Of a stretch of DNA of 64,000 nucleotides, positions 45,055 to 54,395 are shown one piece after another. Every line of letters begins with the position of its first letter. Position 1 is the stretch's first letter. Under the pieces are notes generated by a model. That model searched no databases. It was not told the origin of the DNA and worked only from the letters and a program-made list of their open reading frames with translations. Origin of the DNA: Pedosphaera sp. (GTDB lineage Bacteria; Verrucomicrobiota; Verrucomicrobiia; Limisphaerales; AAA164-E04); the NCBI GenBank assembly GCA_002690655.1, contig NZFL01000013.1, forward strand, positions 1-64,000, in the 5' to 3' direction. The translations under genes were made by a program, and so were the position numbers.

Positions 45055-47691
45055 TTAACGAATGGTGGCGAAATCATTGTGGTTGAGCAGAACATGAATC
45101 AGACTTGCACGAGGTGATTGCGTGTCGGGATTTGAGTTCGATTCGTTTTCCTGTTGCCAGTTTGTGATACTGTTCAGGCATGCATTCATTTCTTCCGGCG
45201 TAGGTGTCCATCCCAATATGGTTTCAAACGCTAGCTCGACAAAAGCTTCGTGACTGTCCTCGTCAATGTCGGTTTTTAAAGTCAATGCCTCTGTAATTCG
45301 AGTGGATGCATCCATGGAAAGACTGCTGTTGGCGAGCGCTAGAGCTTGTTGTGGGATGACGCTTTCGGAGCGTCGATAACATGCTAAAATAGATGCATCA
45401 TCAAACAGCGTCAGAAAGCGATGTTGATCGTCCCGCGAGTGCTTGAAATAGAGGCTTCGGCGATGCATGTTGGGATTCCCTTCCGGGTCAATCGTCGGTC
45501 CGCCTAGTTGTGTGTGGAGCTGATTTGACAATTGAAGGATGCTGTCTCTGAGAATCTGTGACTCCATACGAATTGAGTTCTGTCTCCACACGAGTTCGTT
45601 ATGCGGATCAATCATAAGATTCTCAGCCAAGGTATTCGATTCTGAGCTGGATCTTTTGTAGGCCCGACTCGTTACGATCAGCCTGTGAATTGGCTTCATC
45701 TTCCAATCATTCTCAATGAGGGTGATGGCAAGGAAATCCAGCAACTCCTGGAGTTTTGGCGGGCTGGTTTGTCGTCCGAAATCCGTGACGGGGTCTACCA
45801 ACGGTGCCCCGAAATGTCGCATCCAAATGTGATTCACTGCGACACGAGCTGTGAGTGGGTGGTCAGGATGCGTGATCCACATTGCCAGAGCAGTCCGCCT
45901 TCCCGTACTTGTTTTTGGGTAGGGCAAGAAACGTTCCTTTTCGGTTTCCGCCGGAGATTCCAAAGCCTTGATAGATGCGCGCAGGGGGGTGTATTGAAGT
46001 GGGTTTTCCAGATGGCTCTGAATGTGTTGAATTCGCTTTTCCTGAATCTGATCGAGTGTCTGTTTCAGAGCTTCTTTGCTGCTTTCATTTCCTGCTTCAA
46101 TGGCTTGCCTGGCTTTGCTGATTTTCCAATCGAATCGGGTCAGCTCATATTCGTATTCGGTCTTTGCTGCTTTTTCGTCCAATGCTTGCTGTTGGAGGGA
46201 GTCCGGCACCATTGCCTTATTCCGGATCGCCTCAAATTTAGCGGTGATCATGGCTGGGCGCAGTTTGGCGGCCGTCCATTCATGCTCTTGTGTATCTGCG
46301 CTCTTACTGTTGGAGTGGTATGCGTCACCATCGCTTGAGCCTTTTCTCAATCCTGCTTCCAGGACATCGATGTGGGTCTGGGCTTCTTTCAACAGCGTGT
46401 CTTTGACATGAGTCTGGATTTCCGGTCGGTATGCTGTTGGCGGCAAGATGACAGGGGTGATTTTAAAAGGAACATGCCTTAAAAAAGCAGGAGGAGCGGG
46501 GTGCATCTTTTCTGAAATGTCCCGTTGCTTTTCATTTCCTCTTACGTGCACATAAGTCGGGGCGTCTGGATGCATGTCAAAGACTCTTGGTAATCCGTTT
46601 TTGTTCAAATCGGATTCTCCCGGAAGGGCGTCTGTCCGGATTTGATGAGGCTCCAGGATGGCTCTGAATTGATAGTAATCTCTGGCGGAAATAGGATCGT
46701 ATTTGTGGTCGTGACATTTGCTGCACTGCATGGTCAATCCAAGGAATGCCTTTGAGGTATGCTCAATGGTCTTGTCCAACCACGTTGTTCTGTTGAAAAG
46801 GAAATAATTGCGCGCCAGAAACCCAGTCGCACGAAGCTTGTTCTGGTCTGTGGGATATAACTCATCCGCAGCCAGCATTTCCAAAATCATCTGATCATAA
46901 CCCTTGTCTTCGTTGAGTGATTCCAGAATCCAGTCACGCCAATGCCAGATGTGTTTCTGGCTATACCTCAATTGTGTCCCAAGGCCAAACCAGTCACTGT
47001 ATCTCCAGACATCCATCCAGTGCCTTCCCCATCTTTCGGCATGGTGTGGAGAGGCAAGAAGTTGATCCACCATTCGGCTGTATTCGGGTGCCTCGGGTGC
47101 ATTGAGAAAATCTTCAATCTCTTCAGGCTCTGGAGGAAGTCCAACCAAATCGAGGAATAATCGCCGCATCAACAATCGTGGTTCTGCGGCTGGTTGTGGA
47201 TTCAGGTTGTTTTCCTCATGATGTTGGGCGAGTAAGGCGTCGATGGGATTTCTTGCAGGATGGTTCAGCTCTGGTTTCTCAGGGGGTAGAAAGGCCCAGT
47301 GGTTGAGTGGGTCGTCTTCAGGCTTTTCATCGCTCGGAGCAGGATGGCCAGCTTTGATCCACATCCGCAGGGCTTGAATGGTTTTCGTTTCTATGGGCTT
47401 GCCTTCAGGCGGCATCCGTTCCTCAGGGTCCGTTGAGATCAGGCGCTGAAAAAGAGGGGGCAGATCCTTGCCCTCCACATCAAGGATATTGCTGTTGTTG
47501 CTGCCCCTTTCCATGAGCGTAACCGAGTCAAGCCGCAGTCCGGCTTTTTGTTTCAAAGCTCCGTGGCAAGCATAGCATCGCTCTTTAAATACAGGTTTGA
47601 TTTGCTCAAGGTACAGTTGAAGGCTGTCGGCTCGACAGGAGAGATCCAACATCCATACAAGAAGCAATCCAATGTGACGCACGCGATACAT
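45055..47691 (-). CDS. PSD1-type cytochrome c with DUF1549 and DUF1553 domains
   Basis: About 878 residues from the ATG at 47691, chosen because the signal peptide ([18 protein letters not shown]) follows at once; an ATG at 47712 lies in frame. One covalent heme site CYACH (about 39-43) is in the planctomycete cytochrome domain with GLRLDS and RMPPEGKP (a possible distal Met). DUF1549 follows, with [60 protein letters not shown] (a second CxxCH-like site). DUF1553 includes [41 protein letters not shown] and SRAYKRSS. Electron-transfer role presumed, natural partner the DUF1501 protein encoded next. It heads the run that includes pabB, pabC and a sulfatase. Confidence 0.93.
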   Translation of the reverse strand: MYRVRHIGLLLVWMLDLSCRADSLQLYLEQIKPVFKERCYACHGALKQKAGLRLDSVTLMERGSNNSNILDVEGKDLPPLFQRLISTDPEERMPPEGKPIETKTIQALRMWIKAGHPAPSDEKPEDDPLNHWAFLPPEKPELNHPARNPIDALLAQHHEENNLNPQPAAEPRLLMRRLFLDLVGLPPEPEEIEDFLNAPEAPEYSRMVDQLLASPHHAERWGRHWMDVWRYSDWFGLGTQLRYSQKHIWHWRDWILESLNEDKGYDQMILEMLAADELYPTDQNKLRATGFLARNYFLFNRTTWLDKTIEHTSKAFLGLTMQCSKCHDHKYDPISARDYYQFRAILEPHQIRTDALPGESDLNKNGLPRVFDMHPDAPTYVHVRGNEKQRDISEKMHPAPPAFLRHVPFKITPVILPPTAYRPEIQTHVKDTLLKEAQTHIDVLEAGLRKGSSDGDAYHSNSKSADTQEHEWTAAKLRPAMITAKFEAIRNKAMVPDSLQQQALDEKAAKTEYEYELTRFDWKISKARQAIEAGNESSKEALKQTLDQIQEKRIQHIQSHLENPLQYTPLRASIKALESPAETEKERFLPYPKTSTGRRTALAMWITHPDHPLTARVAVNHIWMRHFGAPLVDPVTDFGRQTSPPKLQELLDFLAITLIENDWKMKPIHRLIVTSRAYKRSSSESNTLAENLMIDPHNELVWRQNSIRMESQILRDSILQLSNQLHTQLGGPTIDPEGNPNMHRRSLYFKHSRDDQHRFLTLFDDASILACYRRSESVIPQQALALANSSLSMDASTRITEALTLKTDIDEDSHEAFVELAFETILGWTPTPEEMNACLNSITNWQQENESNSNPDTQSPRASLIHVLLNHNDFATIR

Positions 47692-47883
47692 ATTGTGACT
47701 TCCATTGAACACTGAGAGCTGAAAGCCTGCCAGTATAAATTTGCGGCTTTCAAGGGTGAAATTGCATCCCTAGCCTGCAATCCCTGAGGGATGCAGCGCG
47801 TAGTATCCCTCTGGCATTTTTCATGCAGAATCGACTGTTTTTACGTGGTCATGTTTAAGGTCTTTCTGTATGTTTCAACCCTT

Positions 47884-49686
47884 ATGCGACCTCTAACAGC
47901 TATTCTATGGATGCTTTCTTTTTCAGTCCTGCCGGAACTCCTGCACGCTCATGTTGGGGGACACCCATCTGTTCATGACACGGTGGCAGCGATTACGCTG
48001 AGGATGAAATCTGCATTTACTGAAACCGAACTCAAGACCTTGACTCCATATCAGGTGGAGGAGTTTCTGAATGAAGAGGAAAAGAAGATACTGAGCACTG
48101 AGCATGTCCATTTCAGAGTCAATGTACCTGTTGTCGTCAGCATTATTCGTGATCGGTCGCTCAAATCACAACCTTTCTGGATTCGCGGAAACGGTTGGAA
48201 TTTAACGGGTATCGTGATCAAAATCAAAGATGTGGAAGTGGATGTCTGGCAGAAATCCTTCCCTGCGGGTGATGTGGGACTGGGCGTGAACTCACTTGGG
48301 TCTGGGGGGGCGCATTATATCCCGATCCTGAAACCTCAGAATGAAGGTGATGTGATCGAGGTCAGCGACATCTATCCAGGCCAGGTCCAGGCTGCTATCT
48401 TGAAGGCCGGCGTCAAGCTCTATACCGATCAAGAAGAGACCTTGGCAAGCGTGCCAGAGCTGTTCAATGAGAGCGTGATCATTCAGACCAAATATAACAG
48501 TCGACAAGATGCTTCTCTTGTGAACTATTTCAAATGGACTCAGTACCCCAGCACGCCTCAACCCGATCAGGTTGTGCTGACCTGGAGTGACGACCCTCAA
48601 ACCACTCAAACCCTCCAGTGGCGCACCGATACCAGTGTCAAGGAAGGGCATGTGCTTTTTCAAAATAAAGCTTCATTCAACCGTTTCAATCCAAAACCTC
48701 TTGAAAAGATCTTGGCAAGATTCGAGGTTTTGGAAACGCCCAACATCATCAATGATCCTATTTCGCATCGCTTTTTTGCGACGCTGACCGGATTGCAGCC
48801 TGACGCAACCTATGTTTATTCTGTGGGCGATGGCAGCGAGGATGGGTGGACGGAGTTATCCGAATTCACGACCGCACCTTCCAGCATAGAACCGTTCTCT
48901 TTTATCTACATGGGAGATGCTCAGAATGGACTCGATCGCTGGGGAAGTCTGGTTCACAACGCCTTTCGAGAACGACCCGATGCTGCTTTTTACATCATGG
49001 CCGGTGATTTGGTGAACCGAGGCAATGATCGAGACGATTGGGATAGTTTTTTCTACAATGCGGATGATATTTACGATCGGCGTCAACTCGTTCCAGTGAT
49101 CGGTAATCATGAGAATCAGGGAGGGCATCCAACACTCTACCTTCGTAATTTCGACCTTTTCAAGAACGGGCCTAAAGGCGTTGAAAAAGAGCGTGCCTAT
49201 GCCTTTGAATACAGTAATGCCCAGTTTGTCGTGCTTGATTCAAACATCAAACCAGAAACACAAACGGCGTGGTTGGAAAAAGTGCTTTCCGAAACCAAGG
49301 CGACGTGGAAATTTGTCACATATCACCACCCTGCCTACTCATCTGCTCCGAGCCGTGACAATGCTTCCATTCGCAAGGAATGGTTGCCTTTGTTCGACAA
49401 ATATCATGTCGACCTTGCCTTACAGGGGCATGACCATGCATATCTCAGAACCTTTCCGATGAAAGGGGAGAAAAAGGTTGCCTCACCGAAGGAAGGAACC
49501 GTTTATATCGTTTCAGTCAGCGGAACAAAAATGTATGAGCAAGATCCCCGGAACTACACAGAATTTGGAATGACCAATACCGCGACATATCAGGTTCTGG
49601 ACATTCAGATTTCCGGAGATCGTTTGGTTTACCGTGCGTATGATATTGACGGCAAACTTAAAGATGAGCTGGTCATTCAAAAATAA
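47884..49686 (+). CDS. Secreted purple acid phosphatase-like metallophosphoesterase
   Basis: About 600 residues from the ATG at 47884, where a signal peptide begins (MRPLTAILWMLSFSVLPELLHA); upstream in-frame ATGs at 47791 and 47851 lengthen it without benefit. An N-terminal unknown region (HEXH-free, about 20-230) is followed by a purple-acid-phosphatase N-terminal fibronectin-like domain (PDQVVLTWSDDPQTTQTLQW, TLTGLQPDATYVYSVGD) and a full catalytic domain: YMGDAQ, IMAGDLVNRGND, VIGNHEN, TYHHPAYS and GHDHAYLR. These supply the Asp, Asn and His ligands of the bimetal centre. It should release phosphate from organic esters outside the cytoplasm. Divergent from the PSD1 gene with about 190 bases between; followed 21 bases later by the kinase-MurQ fusion. 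Confidence 0.9.
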   Translation: MRPLTAILWMLSFSVLPELLHAHVGGHPSVHDTVAAITLRMKSAFTETELKTLTPYQVEEFLNEEEKKILSTEHVHFRVNVPVVVSIIRDRSLKSQPFWIRGNGWNLTGIVIKIKDVEVDVWQKSFPAGDVGLGVNSLGSGGAHYIPILKPQNEGDVIEVSDIYPGQVQAAILKAGVKLYTDQEETLASVPELFNESVIIQTKYNSRQDASLVNYFKWTQYPSTPQPDQVVLTWSDDPQTTQTLQWRTDTSVKEGHVLFQNKASFNRFNPKPLEKILARFEVLETPNIINDPISHRFFATLTGLQPDATYVYSVGDGSEDGWTELSEFTTAPSSIEPFSFIYMGDAQNGLDRWGSLVHNAFRERPDAAFYIMAGDLVNRGNDRDDWDSFFYNADDIYDRRQLVPVIGNHENQGGHPTLYLRNFDLFKNGPKGVEKERAYAFEYSNAQFVVLDSNIKPETQTAWLEKVLSETKATWKFVTYHHPAYSSAPSRDNASIRKEWLPLFDKYHVDLALQGHDHAYLRTFPMKGEKKVASPKEGTVYIVSVSGTKMYEQDPRNYTEFGMTNTATYQVLDIQISGDRLVYRAYDIDGKLKDELVIQK

Positions 49687-49707
49687 TCACTGAGATGGCA
49701 AAGAACT

Positions 49708-51534
49708 ATGAGCGAAACCATTCTAGGGATCGAGGCGGGTGGCACGCGGACTACGCTGATTCTTTCCAACACGCAGGGTGAACTGATTCACCAGCGCGTT
49801 TTTGGACCGGGTAATTTTCGGGTTATTGGAAAACAGGGCCTCCTTGATCTGCTGAAAAGCTGCGCCAATGATGAACAAGACCCAGCATGCGTGTGTCTAG
49901 GCCTGGCTGGTGTGCGTGATGATCGAGACCGCGGATGGATCATCGAAGCTGCGCGTGAAATATGGCCCAATGCTCTTATCTGGGTTGACCATGATCTAGC
50001 CTCGGCGCTCATAGTAGCCCAGCGAAATTTTAAAAAAGCTGATTCGCACGTTTTAGTCCTATCTGGAACAGGCAGCTGTTGCTTTGGCAGAGACAAAGAA
50101 GGAAAGGAAGCTAAATGTGGTGGATGGGGACACCACTTAGGTGATCGTGGAAGCTCTTATGATATAGCTCATTCTGCAATTAGGGCAGTGATTCAACATT
50201 TCGATCAAACTGGCAGCTGGCCCAAACTGGGGGAAAAACTACTTCAGGCGTCCATGCACAATGATCCAAACGATTGGATTCCCTGGTTTCAACAAGCCTC
50301 AAAAACTGAAATTGCTGCTTTGGCTGTGGCTGTTTTTGAGGCATTCAAGAAACGTGACCCTCTAGCTAGAGGAGTCATATATCAAGCTGCACTTGCCTTG
50401 GTCACGGATGCCATCGCATGCTGGAAACGCTTGGAATCCAAAACCTGCTATTTTGTTCTGGCTGGTGGTGTTTTTCTAAAACAGCCTGCATTTACGCGTT
50501 TATTTAAACGGTTATTGCGTGAGATTAAGGAGGATGCGCAGATCGCCATCATTCCTGTAGAGAGTGCCTGGGGGACCATTTACGCAGGCCTTGATCTACA
50601 TGCTTCGTCCAAGGTAAGAAGGTCACGGAATTCACAGTCAGCCGCCAGGCACACTCGCACTCCCTTGCGAGATCAAGTGCTACCTGTTGCAACTCAGATT
50701 TCTCCTACGGAAATACGTTTGCCACTTTCTCGGAAACTGGATGTGATGAGTCGAGGCAAGGCGATGGACCTTTTTTTGGCTGAAGATGAAAGCATTCCTT
50801 CGGCAATCAGAGAAGAGAAGAAAAAAATCCTCAAATGGATCAGCTGGGTGACTGAAGGGCTTAAAAAAGGAGGCAGGCTTTTCTACGTGGGAGCTGGCAC
50901 GAGTGGGCGTCTGGGTATTCTGGACGCAAGCGAATGTCCTCCGACTTTTGGTGTGCCTGCATCCATGATTCAAGGTGTGATCGCCGGGGGACGTACGGCA
51001 ATATGGGAATCGATGGAGGGGGCGGAAGACGATTTCAAGGCTGGATTTCAAACCCTGCAACGGCGTGGATTTGATCGCAGGGATATGGTGTTGGGCATTG
51101 CGGCAAGCGGCAGAACCCCTTTCGTTCATGGGGCATTGAGTTATGCAAGGTCTCTGGGGGCAAGACAGGGTATGTTATGTTTTAACCCTCACCTTGAATG
51201 GCCTCGAGACCACCACCCAGATGTCGTGATTTGTCCCGAAGTGGGTCCGGAAATCCTTACCGGTTCAACGAGGTTGAAAGCGGGCACCGCGACCAAACTT
51301 GTACTCAACATGATTACCACCTTGTCAATGGTAGGCATTGGTAAGGTGAAGAGCAATCTGATGATCGACGTCCGGGCTTCCAATGAAAAACTACGCGATC
51401 GGGCTATTCGAATGGTCGTAACCCTTACCGATGTCAACTACGACCTGGCTCACTCTACATTGCTTGCTGCGGGGTGGGATATTCAACAGGCCTGCCTTAT
51501 CCTGGAAGGAAAAGGTGACCGACCCAAGGCCTGA
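49708..51534 (+). CDS. Fused BadF-type sugar kinase and N-acetylmuramic acid 6-phosphate etherase
   Basis: 608 residues, two enzymes in one chain. Residues about 4-295 are a BadF/BcrA-type ATPase sugar kinase (GIEAGGTRTTLILS, CLGLAGVRD, LSGTGSCCFG, GGWGHHLGDRGSSYDI), as in GlcNAc/MurNAc kinases including clostridial MurK. After a linker (about 300-330), residues 335-605 are MurQ: LDVMSRGKAMDLFLAEDE, VGAGTSGRLGILDASECPP (phosphosugar loop and catalytic Glu), SMEGAEDDF, IAASGRTPFVHGAL and NMITTLSMVGIGKV. The kinase would make MurNAc-6P (and GlcNAc-6P), and MurQ cleaves the lactyl ether to GlcNAc-6P and D-lactate, so the fusion joins consecutive steps of peptidoglycan-sugar use. The pathway logic is inferred; both domains are secure. 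It overlaps a convergent gene by 38 bases. Confidence 0.9.
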   Translation: MSETILGIEAGGTRTTLILSNTQGELIHQRVFGPGNFRVIGKQGLLDLLKSCANDEQDPACVCLGLAGVRDDRDRGWIIEAAREIWPNALIWVDHDLASALIVAQRNFKKADSHVLVLSGTGSCCFGRDKEGKEAKCGGWGHHLGDRGSSYDIAHSAIRAVIQHFDQTGSWPKLGEKLLQASMHNDPNDWIPWFQQASKTEIAALAVAVFEAFKKRDPLARGVIYQAALALVTDAIACWKRLESKTCYFVLAGGVFLKQPAFTRLFKRLLREIKEDAQIAIIPVESAWGTIYAGLDLHASSKVRRSRNSQSAARHTRTPLRDQVLPVATQISPTEIRLPLSRKLDVMSRGKAMDLFLAEDESIPSAIREEKKKILKWISWVTEGLKKGGRLFYVGAGTSGRLGILDASECPPTFGVPASMIQGVIAGGRTAIWESMEGAEDDFKAGFQTLQRRGFDRRDMVLGIAASGRTPFVHGALSYARSLGARQGMLCFNPHLEWPRDHHPDVVICPEVGPEILTGSTRLKAGTATKLVLNMITTLSMVGIGKVKSNLMIDVRASNEKLRDRAIRMVVTLTDVNYDLAHSTLLAAGWDIQQACLILEGKGDRPKA

Positions 51535-52111
51535 TATTGAACTTTTCGTAGGCAAGGCCCAGTGCCAGAAAATGGCACAATCCACTGATGGAAATCAGTG
51601 TCATCGATGAAATAAGGTACAACCCAAACCCCACACTGGTATTGGGTTGAATAATCAATGCGACGCCATGATAGAGTGCAACCAAGGTCCCGAGAGCTCC
51701 CATTCCCCAGCAAAGCCAGGAAGGGATTTGAGGCACCCCATCTAGGAAACGCAGCCAGAAAAGAGGGCTCAAAGCGTAGGCTGTCAGAGTGAAAGCTTGT
51801 TTGTAAGTCGTTTCGGTGTGGAAACCCTGGCACGACCACTGAATAAACTTGGCTCCAAAAAACATGAGAAACAACCCCAATCCTATCTGGATGATTTCGA
51901 ATGTAATGATTTGATTGCTTTCCAGACGAGTGATTCGTCCTAACCCGCCTTTTTCAGCTCCAAACTGAATCATCGCCCACCCTTCAAAAGCACAACTTGC
52001 GACCATCAGGGGGGCAACAGACAAGAAGACCAGTAATACATTCCATGACTGGTCGGCTATCTTCTCCCAAGCCTTGAGCGGAACAAACAAAATGAGCAGT
52101 GAACGAATCAT
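51497..52111 (-). CDS. Multipass membrane protein, Yip1-like
   Basis: 204 residues with five hydrophobic helices (NVLLVFLSVAPLMVASCAF, FEIIQIGLGLFLMFFGAKF, QAFTLTAYALSPLFWLRFL, WLCWGMGALGTLVALYHG, GLYLISSMTLISISGLCHFLA). The pattern, including TYKQAFTLTAYALSPLFWL, is that of bacterial YIP1-family membrane proteins, whose function is unknown. The ATG at 52111 gives an N-terminus of MIRSLLILFVPLKAWEKIA, also usual for that family. Its 3' end overlaps the kinase-MurQ gene on the other strand by 38 bases. The assignment is based on helix pattern and two motifs, so moderate. Confidence 0.7.
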   Translation of the reverse strand: MIRSLLILFVPLKAWEKIADQSWNVLLVFLSVAPLMVASCAFEGWAMIQFGAEKGGLGRITRLESNQIITFEIIQIGLGLFLMFFGAKFIQWSCQGFHTETTYKQAFTLTAYALSPLFWLRFLDGVPQIPSWLCWGMGALGTLVALYHGVALIIQPNTSVGFGLYLISSMTLISISGLCHFLALGLAYEKFNIRPWVGHLFLPG

Positions 52112-52367
52112 CTGGCAGGAATGTAAGCAAGTCCGAGGTATGACACAAAGCGAAATCCAATGTTTTTAATTTGTGATTCTTGCTCATGGGAAGTCTACCG
52201 CAAAAAATATCGGATCTTAAAGGACTTACAGAGGCGGGATGGCGTGAGTTTATGGAGAGAGAAGGTCGTGTTAAAGAGCCTGTTGTTGTATTTTGAACAA
52301 AGTCGAATTTTGATTCCCGGAGATTGCACTTATCAACTTACTTTGCCAATATGTCGTTGTTCCAATT

Positions 52368-53135
52368 ATGAATCACAATGAACGATTTTCGTTAGAAGGA
52401 AAGGTGGCATGGGTCACTGGTAGCACCAAGGGCTTAGGGCGCTCAATGGCCCTTGCTTTGGGCGAAGCTGGAGCTCGCGTTGCCATTAATTATCACCATG
52501 ATGAAACCAAGGCTCAAGCCACTCTGGAAGCATTCAAAGAAGCTGGATGCGAGGGATTGCTGGTAAAAGGAGACGTGACCGACGAAGCTCAAGTCAACGC
52601 CATGGTTGAGACCATCAATCAAGAGTTAGGTCCAGTTGATATTGCCGTCTTGAACGCAACATGTGATCAACCGCATCATCCGATTGAGGAATATTCGTGG
52701 GATTTTTATCAATCCATGCTCGATTTCTTCATCAAAAGCCCATTTCTCATCAGCCGTGCAATATTACCTGGAATGAAAAAGAAGCATTGGGGGCGCATCA
52801 TAAACATTGGTTCAGAGGTGCTGCACTTGGGGGTTCCCAACTTCAGCGCTTATGTAGCGGCCAAGGGAGGGCAAAATGGTTGGTCTCGCAGTATGGCTCG
52901 CGAGCTTGCGCCTTTTGGGATCACGGTCAATATGATTTCGCCGGGTTGGATTCCCGTTGAACGCCACGATAAGGAGCCACAGGAATGGAAAGACGCCTAC
53001 CTTCCCACCGTGCCGGTTGGACGCTGGGGGGTACCTCAGGATTTGGCTGGAGCCGTCACGTTTTTGGCCAGCGAATCCTCAAGTTTTGTGACTGGACAAA
53101 ACTTGCATGTCAACGGGGGGTTGACTTTGCATTGA
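52368..53135 (+). CDS. Short-chain dehydrogenase/reductase
   Basis: 255 residues, classical SDR. TGSTKGLG (17-24) binds the cofactor; NATC near 96-99 stands where NNAG is usual; Ser149 in NIGSEV, Tyr162 and Lys166 in YVAAK complete the catalytic set. C-terminal LASESSSFVTGQNLHVNGG is normal. The residues after strand 2 (NYHHDE) favour NADPH. Substrate unknown; in this position, 234 bases ahead of a sugar ABC importer, a polyol or keto-sugar reductase is plausible but not shown. The gap to the importer contains a palindrome like a CRP site. It is separated from the Yip1-like gene by about 256 bases. Confidence 0.88.
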   Translation: MNHNERFSLEGKVAWVTGSTKGLGRSMALALGEAGARVAINYHHDETKAQATLEAFKEAGCEGLLVKGDVTDEAQVNAMVETINQELGPVDIAVLNATCDQPHHPIEEYSWDFYQSMLDFFIKSPFLISRAILPGMKKKHWGRIINIGSEVLHLGVPNFSAYVAAKGGQNGWSRSMARELAPFGITVNMISPGWIPVERHDKEPQEWKDAYLPTVPVGRWGVPQDLAGAVTFLASESSSFVTGQNLHVNGGLTLH

Positions 53136-53175
53136 TGCGCAGCGCCAGACTGAACGATCGGTTTGCAAGCCGAAA

Positions 53176-53189
53176 GTGATCCCGATCAC
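53176..53189. promoter_or_regulatory. CRP/FNR-like palindrome upstream of the sugar ABC operon
   Basis: GTGATCCCGATCAC is a perfect palindrome; read as GTGA-N6-TCAC, it has the half-site and spacing of CRP-family operators. It lies about 180 bases before the binding-protein ATG. About 45 bases downstream a TTGACC at 53233 with a poor -10 (GATCAA) at 53256 is a possible promoter. Sequence pattern only. Confidence 0.35.
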
Positions 53190-53369
53190 GACCATGTGGT
53201 TTTTCGAATGATGTCTCTCATACGACCTTAGCTTGACCTTTAGTGAATTATTTGAGATCAAAGCTTCATCACTTTCACGAATCATCCAGGGCAGGAGCGC
53301 CTACCCTGAATGGCGAGAATTATCCTTAAATGCGTGTTTAACCTTAATGTTGGGTAACAAAAAAAGATC

Positions 53370-54395
53370 ATGAGAAAACTTATCATATTAAGCGCCGCCC
53401 TTGCTGTTGTCTTGGGGGGTATCACTGCGTGCGGGCCACGAGAACAAGGCAAAAGTGGTAAGCCCCGCTTCGCCTTCGTGACCAATATGCCAGCATCCTT
53501 CTGGGTCATAGCCAAAAAAGGCGTCGAAAAAGCCGGTAACGATTTTGGTGTGGAAACCTCCTATCACATGCCAACGGGTAATGCAGCCGGTCAGAAAAGC
53601 GTGCTCGAGAACTTATTGGCTCGTGGTGTCGATGGGATTGCTGTGAGTGTCAGTGATCCGGCGAATCAAACGGACATTCTGGACAAGATTGCCAAAAAAA
53701 CAATCTTAGTCACTGTGGATGCTGATGCTCCAGATTCGGAGAGATTGGTTTATATTGGTGTCGATAACTACACCGCTGGTCGCCAGTGTGGGAAGCTTGT
53801 CAGAGAAGCATTGCCTGGTGGCGGTAAGGTAATGATATTTGTGGGTAGTGTTGATCAGGACAACGGTCGTCGTCGTCGTCAGGGTGTGATTGATGAACTG
53901 GTTGGACGCGATTCGGATCCTTCTAGATTCGATCCCATCGACAAGGGAGTCGTCGGAAATGGATATGAAATCCTCGGTACCCTTACTGATCAAGGAGATC
54001 CTGCTCGCGCCAAGGCAAATGCAGAAGATACCCTTTCCCGCCATCCTGACATTGGATGCATGGTTGGACTCTTTGCCTACAACCCACCAGCCATCATGGA
54101 GGCGCTTTCTCAGGCTAATAAGCTTAATAAGGTCAAGATCGTTGCCTTCGACGAAGATAACGACACCCTTCAGGGAATCATCGACGGCACTGTAAGTGGG
54201 ACGATTGTTCAAAATCCTTATGAATATGGCTACAAATCCATTGAAGTATTGGTGGCACTGAACAAGGAAGACACCTCACTGATTCCTGAAAGTAAATTTA
54301 TCGACATTCCCGCTCGAACCATTGTCAAAGACAATGTGGTTGCCTTTTGGGACGACTTGAAAATAAAGACGGGCGAAACTGAAGCTGGTGAGTGA
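53370..54395 (+). CDS. Sugar ABC transporter substrate-binding lipoprotein
   Basis: 341 residues. Lipoprotein signal LAVVLGGITAC with Cys21. The mature protein is a type I periplasmic-binding fold of the RbsB/XylF group: FAFVTNMPASFWVIAKKGVEKAG, ARGVDGIAVSVSDPANQTDIL, VTVDADAPDSERLVYIGVDNYTAGRQCG and IVAFDEDNDTLQGIIDGTVSGTIVQNPYEYGYKS. These are the residues that line the sugar site in ribose- and galactose-type proteins. The mature protein also has an unusual Arg cluster (RRRRQG) encoded by a short CGT repeat at about 53866-53881. The ATPase start (GTG) overlaps its end by eight bases. The substrate is unknown; ribose, xylose or myo-inositol are candidates. Confidence 0.92.
   Translation: MRKLIILSAALAVVLGGITACGPREQGKSGKPRFAFVTNMPASFWVIAKKGVEKAGNDFGVETSYHMPTGNAAGQKSVLENLLARGVDGIAVSVSDPANQTDILDKIAKKTILVTVDADAPDSERLVYIGVDNYTAGRQCGKLVREALPGGGKVMIFVGSVDQDNGRRRRQGVIDELVGRDSDPSRFDPIDKGVVGNGYEILGTLTDQGDPARAKANAEDTLSRHPDIGCMVGLFAYNPPAIMEALSQANKLNKVKIVAFDEDNDTLQGIIDGTVSGTIVQNPYEYGYKSIEVLVALNKEDTSLIPESKFIDIPARTIVKDNVVAFWDDLKIKTGETEAGE

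Noticed and set aside
53286-53307. Imperfect hairpin (CAGGGCAGG...CCTACCCTG) before the sugar-binding protein gene
   Set aside because: One mismatch and no T run; cannot assign a role.
53866-53881. CGT tandem repeat
   Set aside because: It only encodes the Arg cluster in the binding protein and is too short to be a meaningful repeat element.
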